Shown one piece after another: positions 7,306 to 12,326 of a stretch of 12,326 bases of DNA. The notes under the pieces are model-generated. The model was not told where the DNA came from, ran no database searches, and was given only the letters and a program-made list of their open reading frames with translations. Each line of letters begins with the position of its first letter. The stretch's first letter is position 1. Source of the DNA: JBCBEX01 sp038528235 (GTDB taxonomy: Bacteria; Bacteroidota; Rhodothermia; Rhodothermales; Rubricoccaceae); contig JBCBEX010000109.1 in the NCBI GenBank assembly GCA_038528235.1, positions 1 to 12,326 on the forward strand, read 5' to 3'. The position numbers were made by a program, and so were the translations under genes.

Positions 7306-8238
7306 ATGGATTGCTCAACCATCATCGTCTCGTACAACACCTTCGAGCTAACGGAGGAGGCTGTGCGGAGCGCGCTGGATGGTGCTAAAGGCCTCCAGCA
7401 TGAGGTCATTGTCGTCGACAACAACTCCCCGGACCAAAGTGCCGAGCGGCTCCAAGAAGCCTTCCCGGAGGCAGAGTTCCCGCATGTGATCGTTGTGGCC
7501 AACACCCATAACCCGGGGTTCGCTGCGGCGAACAATCAAGGAGCGGCGCTAGCGACAGGTCGGATTCTCTTCTTCCTGAACCCCGACACAATCGTGCTCG
7601 ACGACGCGGTTGCACGGCTAGTCGAGTACATTGATGCGCACCCTAAAGCGGGGGCTGTCGGTCCTTATGTGCTCAACACAGACCAGACAGACCAGCCTAG
7701 TCTGCAACGCTTTCCAACATTTGGGTACCTGCTCGATTTCTACCTGCCGGTAGGTAGCCTGTTTTCGGGGGCGTCTCGACGCCTTGACTACGTTCCTCCT
7801 CAGTCAGAACCTGCAGAAATCATCAAGGGCTGCGCGTTGGCTGTGAAAGCCACGACCTTTCAAGAGGTGAAGGGCTGGGACGAGTCGTACTTCATGTATT
7901 CCGAGGAGAGCGAACTCTGCTGGGCACTTCACATAGCCGGGTATACGAACTACTTCTTGCGCGAAGCGCGCATTGTCCACCATGGGGGGAAGAGCACAGA
8001 AGCCATGCACGTAGACTTTCAGGTCATGGTATACCAAAGTCGTCTGCAGTTTATTCGACGCCGAAAAGGCAGGTTCATGGTGGCCGCTAACCGGCTTCTT
8101 GGAGCAACCGGCTTCTTGGGACGCGCTGGACTTTTCCGTCTCATGGCTCAGGTGCGACCCGAAAGGGCGGAGGAGCTGAAGAAGCGGAGGCAGGCCGCTT
8201 CCGCCATCTGGAGATGGTTTGTCTTTGACTATTCCTAA
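7306..8238 (+). CDS. GT2 family glycosyltransferase (WbbL-like)
   Basis: A 310-residue cytosolic or membrane-associated GT-A fold glycosyltransferase. It has the order of motifs of the rhamnosyl/galactofuranosyl-type GT2 subgroup. These are TIIVSYN at 5-11, VIVVDNNSPD at 34-43, NPGFAAANNQG at 69-79, and FFLNPDT at 89-95, where NPD stands in for the metal-binding DXD. GWDESYFMYSEESELCWAL, near 189-207, carries the likely catalytic acid. It should transfer a sugar from an activated nucleotide onto the lipid-linked repeat unit. The acceptor and sugar cannot be read from sequence; galactofuranose is attractive because glf is nearby, but that is inference. The ATG at 7306 is 16 nt after the flippase stop. 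A 14-nt direct repeat near the 3' end (8089-8119) is unusual. Confidence 0.92.
   Translation: MDCSTIIVSYNTFELTEEAVRSALDGAKGLQHEVIVVDNNSPDQSAERLQEAFPEAEFPHVIVVANTHNPGFAAANNQGAALATGRILFFLNPDTIVLDDAVARLVEYIDAHPKAGAVGPYVLNTDQTDQPSLQRFPTFGYLLDFYLPVGSLFSGASRRLDYVPPQSEPAEIIKGCALAVKATTFQEVKGWDESYFMYSEESELCWALHIAGYTNYFLREARIVHHGGKSTEAMHVDFQVMVYQSRLQFIRRRKGRFMVAANRLLGATGFLGRAGLFRLMAQVRPERAEELKKRRQAASAIWRWFVFDYS
8089..8119 (+). repeat. 14-nt direct repeat (17-nt period) in the GT2 gene
   Basis: AACCGGCTTCTTGG occurs at 8089-8102 and again at 8106-8119, separated by AGC. The period of 17 nt is not a multiple of three, so the two copies are read in different frames (NRLLG and TGFLG). Loss or gain of one unit would frameshift the last roughly 45 codons. 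Confidence 0.9.
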
Positions 8239-8261
8239 ACGAAGCCTCCCCTGTATAAGTG

Positions 8262-9515
8262 ATGCGTTTGTGCGTACAGTGGCCGCGTTTCGGCCCTCTC
8301 CATCTTGCCCGCCTGCGTGCCACACACGAGCGGGCCAAAGAATACGGCGGGGAACTGGTCGGGCTGGAAACGGCAAGCGACGATGCGATCTACGAATGGC
8401 GCGTCGAGGACGCCACGGAGCCCTTCGAGCGTGTTCAGGCATTTCCGTCTCGCGTGTTCAATGACATTCGTCCTGCGGACATGCACACGCGCACGCTGGC
8501 CGTGCTCGACGAAATTAGCCCCCATGCTGTCGCCATCATGAGCTATGGCTACCCTGATGCGCGTGCGGCGCTCGCATGGTGTCGTCGTCGTCGTCGTGTT
8601 GCCATCCTCATGATGGCGACCAAAGAGGACGACGCTGAGCGCGTGGCTTGGCGAGAGCAGATCAAGCGCCAGATCGTCCAGGAGTACGATAGTGCCATCG
8701 TTGGGGGCACGCCCCAGCGCGACTACGTGGTGAAGCTAGGTATCCCTGATGCCTACGTGTTCACGAAATATAACGCGGTCGACAATGCCTTCTTCGAGAA
8801 GGGTGCCGAAGCGGCTAAGGCAGATCCCAAGAAGTTCTCGCATTTACCTGGCCTGGCAAGTGCTAGCCCCTTCTTCGTTGCGTCGAATCGTTTCATCGCG
8901 CGCAAAAATCTGGATCGGCTACTGTTGGCTTACCATCGATACCGCCAACTTTCAGACCGGCAAGGGCATGCACCGTGGCGCCTGCTCATGCTGGGCGATG
9001 GCTACCTCCGGAGCGAGCTCGAAGCGCTCGTCGCTGAGCATGCCATTGCGGGGGTCGAGTTCTGCGGCTTCCGCCAGATTGAAGAACTGCCTGCCTATTA
9101 TGGGCTGGCCAGCGCTTTCGTTCATCCCTCGCTCGTCGACCAGTGGGCGCTCGCGGTCAATGAAGCGATGGCTGCCGGACTCCCTGTGATCGTTTCGACG
9201 GGAGCAGGTTGTGCACGGGACTTGGTTGATGAGGGGAATAATGGATTTAGCTTCGATCCGAACGACACGGAAGGTCTATCGCACTATCTACTCACGATGG
9301 CCCATCGCTCCACAGATCGGCTCGCTATGGGACGCCGATCTCGAGAGATCGTGGCAGGGTGGGCGCCAGAGAAGTTTGCCGAATCCATATGGCAGGCTGC
9401 AATGGCTGGGCGTGAGCGAGCGAATCGGCGGCCAAATTTCGCGGTCCAAGCTGCACTCGTGGCACTAAATCGAATCCCGCGACACATTCAGGCCTTTCAC
9501 ACCGTGGAAGCGTAA
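8262..9515 (+). CDS. GT4 family glycosyltransferase
   Basis: A 417-residue GT-B fold glycosyltransferase, last intact gene of the cluster. The C-terminal GT4 domain is clear. It shows SNRFIARKNLDRLL at 208-221 with the donor-phosphate-binding R214/K215, then LLMLGDGYLRSELE, VEFCGFRQIEELPAYY and the DQWALAVNEAMAAGLPVIVS block. The usual EX7E pair is D293 and E301, so the first Glu is replaced by Asp. The N-terminal acceptor domain is less conserved and includes an Arg run (CRRRRR) encoded by five CGT codons. Start: GTG at 8259 and ATG at 8262 are adjacent in frame; ATG is preferred as the commoner codon, and no Shine-Dalgarno sequence decides it. The gene follows the GT2 gene by 23 nt, in the same direction. 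Sugar specificity is unknown; a role in building the repeat unit is inferred from context. Confidence 0.9.
   Translation: MRLCVQWPRFGPLHLARLRATHERAKEYGGELVGLETASDDAIYEWRVEDATEPFERVQAFPSRVFNDIRPADMHTRTLAVLDEISPHAVAIMSYGYPDARAALAWCRRRRRVAILMMATKEDDAERVAWREQIKRQIVQEYDSAIVGGTPQRDYVVKLGIPDAYVFTKYNAVDNAFFEKGAEAAKADPKKFSHLPGLASASPFFVASNRFIARKNLDRLLLAYHRYRQLSDRQGHAPWRLLMLGDGYLRSELEALVAEHAIAGVEFCGFRQIEELPAYYGLASAFVHPSLVDQWALAVNEAMAAGLPVIVSTGAGCARDLVDEGNNGFSFDPNDTEGLSHYLLTMAHRSTDRLAMGRRSREIVAGWAPEKFAESIWQAAMAGRERANRRPNFAVQAALVALNRIPRHIQAFHTVEA
8581..8597 (+). repeat. Trinucleotide run (CGT)5 in the GT4 gene
   Basis: Positions 8583-8597 are five CGT codons, with the preceding GT extending the microsatellite. 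They encode five consecutive arginines in the N-terminal domain. Changes in copy number would keep the frame and only alter the Arg run. Confidence 0.9.
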
Positions 9516-9552
9516 CCGGATCTGCAAGTCTTTTGAGTATCTCTCGTAAGGC

Positions 9553-9928
9553 GCGCTTGCAACGACTAGAGACCGAGTCTTGGTCTACATCTTCTGTTTT
9601 CAACGTGGTAGCGCTACCTGTAAGGTCCGGAAATTGGCTGTCGAGCAAGCAGTGCACGACGTTCCGTTTTATGTAGTCAGTCCTCGCCCTCCCCGGCCGC
9701 ATACCCGCATCCGCTCTATCCCACCGGCATTTTCAGGGGGAGGCGCACTTGCGTGCGCTGTTCGAGCAGGACGGGTTTGAAGTCGTGTAGGTGCTTCGGG
9801 CGCCCTACTTCTTCCAAGATCCGCTCCTGGTCAAAAAACGTGGTGAAGAAGGTTCTGAGGCGTCCTGCGGAGACGCTGCGAACACGGGGTGCTTCCGCTC
9901 ACTGTTCGTTCGCGCTCGTCTGGTGTAG
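9553..9928 (+). pseudogene. Decayed N-terminal part of a glycosyltransferase (probable GT4 remnant)
   Basis: The 413 bp between the GT4 stop and dut hold no intact gene, but two adjoining plus-strand frames read like one protein. Frame 1 (9553-9726) gives RVLVYIFCF, VRKLA, VPFYVVSPRPPRPH and IRSIPP. Skipping one base at 9727 moves to frame 2, which continues HFQGEAHLRALFEQDGFEVV, a TAG at 9788-9790 (one change from GAG), then VLRAPYFFQDPLLVKKR, and ends at TAG 9926. The order of a short hydrophobic strand, RKLA, a hydrophobic strand ending in Pro, then DGFEVV..RAPYF recalls the N-terminal half of WbuB-type GT4 enzymes. No C-terminal GT4 half exists, because dut begins here on the other strand. 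An alternative is the tail of a methyltransferase. A 12-bp palindrome, GGTAGCGCTACC, lies at 9607-9618. No plus-strand terminator was found. Confidence 0.42.
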
Positions 9929-10390
9929 CTAGGACGTGCCCGTGTGTCCAAAGCCGCCCCCGCCGCGCTCGGTGGCAGTGAGGTCATCGGTCGGCGCGAA
10001 AGAAACCTGCTCGTAGCGCGCTACCACCAATTGCGCGATGCGTTCGCCGCGGTGGATGACGAACGGCTCCGGGCCGTGGTTGATGAGGAGCACTTTCACC
10101 TCTCCTCGGTAGTCGGCGTCGATGGTGCCGGGGCTGTTGAGCACCGTCACGCCGTGCTTGAACGCCAGGCCTGAGCGCGGGCGCACCTGTCCCTCCGTGC
10201 CGTGCGGCAGGGCGATCTGCAAGCCCGTCGGTACGAGTGTGAAGGCACCGGATGCGAGCGTCATCGGGGCGTCCTCCGGGACGGCGGCGCGTAGGTCGAG
10301 TCCGGCGCTGTCGGGCGTCGCGTGCGCGGGCAAGGCTAGGCCTTTGCCGTGTTGGAGAACGTGAACGGGGACCGGCGTGGGCGCAGACAT
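9929..10390 (-). CDS. dut: dUTP diphosphatase (dUTPase)
   Basis: A 153-residue trimeric-type dUTPase, hydrolysing dUTP to dUMP and pyrophosphate in the cytosol to keep uracil out of DNA and to feed thymidylate synthesis. All five family motifs are present and in order. They are DSAGLDLRA (27-35), RPRSGLA (70-76), LNSPGTIDADYRGEVKV (84-100, with catalytic D91 and Y94), RGERIAQLVV (114-123) and the P-loop-like RGGGGFGHTG (142-151). Start: the frame is open 27 codons further upstream, but only the ATG at 10390 gives the standard N-terminus and length. The upstream part overlaps an intergenic hairpin and looks non-coding. It lies 84 bp downstream of the peptide transporter gene on the same strand and converges with the polysaccharide cluster. 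Composition is high-GC, as in glf. Confidence 0.97.
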   Translation of the reverse strand: MSAPTPVPVHVLQHGKGLALPAHATPDSAGLDLRAAVPEDAPMTLASGAFTLVPTGLQIALPHGTEGQVRPRSGLAFKHGVTVLNSPGTIDADYRGEVKVLLINHGPEPFVIHRGERIAQLVVARYEQVSFAPTDDLTATERGGGGFGHTGTS

Positions 10391-10409
10391 CGAGGGTGGG
10401 GAAACAGAG

Positions 10410-10443
10410 CGGGGCGGTGAAGGTCGAACCTCGCACCGCCCCG
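10410..10443 (-). terminator. Strong two-tier hairpin between the transporter and dut
   Basis: A perfect 10-bp stem pairs 10410-10419 (CGGGGCGGTG) with 10434-10443. Its 14-nt loop holds a second 4-bp stem, AGGT (10421-10424) with ACCT (10428-10431). On the minus strand it lies 31 nt after the transporter stop and 19 nt before the dut ATG, followed by only three T residues (CTCTGTTTC). It may terminate or attenuate transcription from the transporter into dut, or stabilise the mRNA end. The stem is read directly; the role is inference. Confidence 0.55.
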
Positions 10444-10448
10444 GGAAA

Positions 10449-10474
10449 GCGTCAAGCGAACAGCGCGTCAAGCG
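10449..10474. repeat. 10-nt direct repeat just after the transporter stop
   Basis: GCGTCAAGCG occurs at 10449-10458 and again at 10465-10474, 6 nt apart, ending directly at the transporter stop codon (10475-10477, read on the minus strand). No known function; probably a small local duplication. Confidence 0.8.
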
Positions 10475-12010
10475 CTACTCGATATCGCCCATGAGGCGTT
10501 TCACGAAGGGGCTGAGAAGCAGCGCGATCACGCCGCCCCCGCCGACGAACATCGCCACGGAGCCGAAGAGTTCGCTTGCAGGCAAATTTTCGAGCTGGCC
10601 GGCGACCAACCCTGCGATCAGGTTGCCAAGTGCCGCCGCCACGAACCAGATGCCCATCATCTGACCAACGCGGTTCTTCGGTGCGAGCTTCGTCATCGAC
10701 GAGAGACCGACGGGGCTGAGGCAGAGTTCGCCGCATGTGTGGAAGAAGTAGGTCACTATCAACCACGACGGCGACACCGGCGCCTCAGGCGTGGCGTTGG
10801 CCGAGCCCCATGCGAGCACGAAGAAGCCGACCGACAGACCGAGGAGGCCCATCCCAAACTTGACGGGAATGCTCGGGTTGGCGTTGCGCTTGGAGAGCCA
10901 CACCCAAAGGCTCCCGAAGATCGGCGCGAAGATGACGATGAACAGTGGGTTGATAAGCTGGAGCGTGCTCGCGGGGATCACCGTGCCAAGGATGTTGCGG
11001 TCGGTGAGGTCGCGCGCGAACAGGTTGAGCGAGGTGCTCGCCTGCTCGAAGCCGCTCCAGAAGAGCGCCGCCAGCACGAAGAGCCACGCGATTACGCCGA
11101 GTCGCTTCTTTTCTTCCGTTGAGTGCCCGCCCATGAAGACGATGTAGGCGAAGAACACTGCTACGAGTGCCACTACAACGCCGCCGAGGCCGCCCGCGAT
11201 CTGCTCCAGCGAGAGCCCAACGACGCCCGAGGCCATCAGCGCACCGAAGAGGCCCAGCACGATCACTGCCGCGGCTGAGGCCAAGTAGAACGAGCGCTCC
11301 CGCTGGGAGAGCGTGTTGGGCGGCGTGCCCGTCGGGCCGTCGCCCACGCCGTCGAGGTACTTGGCGCCAAGACGGTACTGGATTAGACCGAGCAGCATCC
11401 CGAAGCCTGCGAGCGAGAAGCCCAGGTGCCAGTTGCCCGCGTACGTGAAGTCGCCAATGCTAAAGCCTTCACCGATGACCCCGCAGAGCAACGGACCTGC
11501 CATCGCGCCGATGTTGATGCCCATATAGAAGATCGAGAAGCCCGCATCGCGCCGGGCCCCGCCTTCAGGGTAGAGGTCGCCGACGATAGTGGAGACGTTG
11601 GGCTTGAGAAACCCGGTCCCGATGGCCACGAGCGCAAGCCCCAGGAAGAACGTGGATTGCTCCGGCAGCCCGATCATCGGCCCCGCCATCGTGAAGTGGC
11701 CGAGTGCGATGATGATCCCACCCCGAAAAATCGCCTTCTTCTGCCCCCAGACGTTGTCGGCTACCCAGCCGCCAGGCAAGGAGAGCACGTACACGAAGAA
11801 GAGGTAGAGGCCAACAATCGCGTTCGCCTGGCCTTCGCCGAACCCGAAGCCAGGGTTCTCCAAGGTCATCGCGGCCGTCATGAAGAGCACCAGGATGGCG
11901 CGGAGGCCGTAGTAGGAGAACCGCTCCCACATCTCGGTAAAAAAGAGCGTCGAGAGGCCGCGCGGGTGGCCAAACCACGTGTGGCCAGCGCCGATGGAGT
12001 CAGAAGCCAT
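10475..12010 (-). CDS. POT/PTR2 family proton-coupled peptide transporter
   Basis: A 511-residue polytopic inner-membrane protein of the proton-dependent oligopeptide transporter family (DtpT-like), expected to import di- and tripeptides with protons. The family ExxER motif is present in FFTEMWERFSYYG (E26, E29, R30). The PTR2 signature follows near residues 150-170 (GDLYPEGGARRDAGFSIFYM, then GINIGAMAGPL). Late helices include FHTCGELCLSPVGLSSMTKL. Length agrees with the usual 450-520 residues and about 14 hydrophobic helices. Start: the frame stays open 85 codons upstream of the ATG at 12010, but that part is not hydrophobic in the right way. The family normally begins shortly before the ExxER helix, so 12010 is chosen. 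No Shine-Dalgarno sequence. The gene has no visible link to polysaccharide synthesis and marks the flank of the cluster. Confidence 0.95.
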   Translation of the reverse strand: MASDSIGAGHTWFGHPRGLSTLFFTEMWERFSYYGLRAILVLFMTAAMTLENPGFGFGEGQANAIVGLYLFFVYVLSLPGGWVADNVWGQKKAIFRGGIIIALGHFTMAGPMIGLPEQSTFFLGLALVAIGTGFLKPNVSTIVGDLYPEGGARRDAGFSIFYMGINIGAMAGPLLCGVIGEGFSIGDFTYAGNWHLGFSLAGFGMLLGLIQYRLGAKYLDGVGDGPTGTPPNTLSQRERSFYLASAAAVIVLGLFGALMASGVVGLSLEQIAGGLGGVVVALVAVFFAYIVFMGGHSTEEKKRLGVIAWLFVLAALFWSGFEQASTSLNLFARDLTDRNILGTVIPASTLQLINPLFIVIFAPIFGSLWVWLSKRNANPSIPVKFGMGLLGLSVGFFVLAWGSANATPEAPVSPSWLIVTYFFHTCGELCLSPVGLSSMTKLAPKNRVGQMMGIWFVAAALGNLIAGLVAGQLENLPASELFGSVAMFVGGGGVIALLLSPFVKRLMGDIE

Positions 12011-12272
12011 GGAGAGACAGGGCGAATGCGAAGGGAAGAGGCGGGTGAGCACCCCTCGTGAACAGCGGGCGAAGATACGATCCAGGAACATTTCCCCCGG
12101 TCCGATTCGCGCCCAGGGCGAGGGGATGTACCCCAGGATAGAAGCCGTGGGTGAGATGAGAAGGAGGGCCTCAGACGCACCGGAGGGGCAGCGTGACCAC
12201 GCAGCGAGACGGAGAATCCGGTAGGAATGCACCGACGGGTTGACGCCTTCTCCAAATCCAAGCACCTTTCCC
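12011..12272. other. Non-coding leader region of the transporter gene
   Basis: These 262 bp upstream of the transporter contain no convincing gene on either strand. The transporter's frame is open here but yields no recognisable domain. A -7-like box lies at 12070-12077 and a small GGGG/CCCC inverted repeat near 12123-12135. The tandem repeat begins immediately beyond, so about 316 bp to the window end are without a gene. Confidence 0.7.
12070..12077 (-). promoter_or_regulatory. Possible -7 box for the peptide transporter
   Basis: On the minus strand TATCTTCG matches the Bacteroidota -7 consensus TAnnTTTG except at one base, and lies about 60 nt before the ATG. No TTTG is found at the expected -33 distance, so support is weak. 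Confidence 0.25.
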
Positions 12273-12326
12273 GATCTCCCGATCTCCCGATCTCCCGATC
12301 TCCCGATCTCCCGATCTCCCGATCTC
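12273..12326. repeat. 8-bp tandem repeat (GATCTCCC)n at the window end
   Basis: Six complete copies and one 6-base partial copy of GATCTCCC run without error to the last base of the window, so the true copy number is unknown. It lies about 260 bp upstream of the transporter start. It differs in unit and period from the 7-bp repeat at the other end but is similarly pyrimidine-rich on the plus strand. Confidence 0.97.

Noticed and set aside
9568..9586. AGACC/GGTCT inverted repeat as terminator of the cluster
   Set aside because: Only a 5-bp stem with no T-run after it.
9607..9618. Palindrome GGTAGCGCTACC as an operator
   Set aside because: A perfect 12-bp palindrome, but single-copy in the window and inside the decayed coding remnant, with no gene start nearby.
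9580..9780. Intact 66-residue plus-strand small protein
   Set aside because: It starts with TTG, and its sense-looking content ends where the neighbouring frame takes over near 9727, so a frameshifted remnant explains it better.
9833..9838. A6 run (T6 on the minus strand) as a dut terminator
   Set aside because: The nearest stem on the minus strand (GCGTC/GACGC, 9860-9876) is only 5 bp and is separated from the T-run by more than 20 nt.
11426..12061. 211-codon plus-strand frame opposite the peptide transporter
   Set aside because: Charged, low-complexity antisense translation of a membrane protein gene; typical high-GC shadow.
12011..12265. 85-codon upstream extension of the peptide transporter
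   Set aside because: No signal or domain, not expected for the family, and the ATG at 12010 gives standard length with the ExxER motif at residues 26-30.

Overview
The window looks like part of a high-GC bacterial chromosome, most likely from the Bacteroidota/Rhodothermota side (inference). The flanking genes are about 65-75% G+C by hand counts of sample lines. Almost none of the start codons has a Shine-Dalgarno sequence in front of it, and two upstream regions carry boxes resembling the Bacteroidota -7 element (TAnnTTTG). No rRNA, tRNA, CRISPR array, insertion sequence or phage gene was seen.

Layout. Positions 17-72 hold eight perfect copies of a 7-bp tandem repeat that ends 12 nt before the GTG start of a UDP-galactopyranose mutase gene (glf, 85-1275). 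After a 100-bp gap with a promoter-like pair of boxes comes a compact plus-strand polysaccharide assembly cluster. It contains an SLBB polysaccharide export protein (1376-3181), a Wzz-type chain-length protein (3186-4415), an O-antigen polymerase/ligase family membrane protein (4447-5850), a Wzx-type flippase (5847-7289), a GT2 glycosyltransferase (7306-8238) and a GT4 glycosyltransferase (8262-9515). Spacings are -4 to +31 nt, so this is probably one transcript. The 413-bp stretch after it (9516-9928) has no intact gene but holds what looks like the decayed N-terminal part of a further glycosyltransferase, with one frameshift and an internal TAG. Two minus-strand housekeeping-type genes converge on it: dUTPase (dut, 9929-10390) and a POT-family peptide transporter (10475-12010), separated by a strong two-tier hairpin. 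The last 316 bp (12011-12326) are non-coding and end in an 8-bp tandem repeat that runs off the window.

How the genes work together. Glf would supply UDP-galactofuranose, the two glycosyltransferases would add sugars to a lipid-linked unit, the Wzx-like protein would flip it, the Wzy-like protein would polymerise it under control of the Wzz-like protein, and the SLBB protein would take part in export. No initiating sugar-phosphate transferase and no BY-kinase is visible, so other steps must be encoded elsewhere. G+C drops abruptly at the export/Wzz junction (67% just before, 43-50% just after) and recovers toward the GT4 gene, which suggests a mosaic, partly imported surface-polysaccharide locus.

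The gene content is an ordinary Wzx/Wzy-type locus, and I saw no evidence of an unknown multi-gene system. The points most worth a second look are the repeat abutting glf, the glycosyltransferase remnant, the composition break, and the slippage-prone tracts inside surface-polysaccharide genes.
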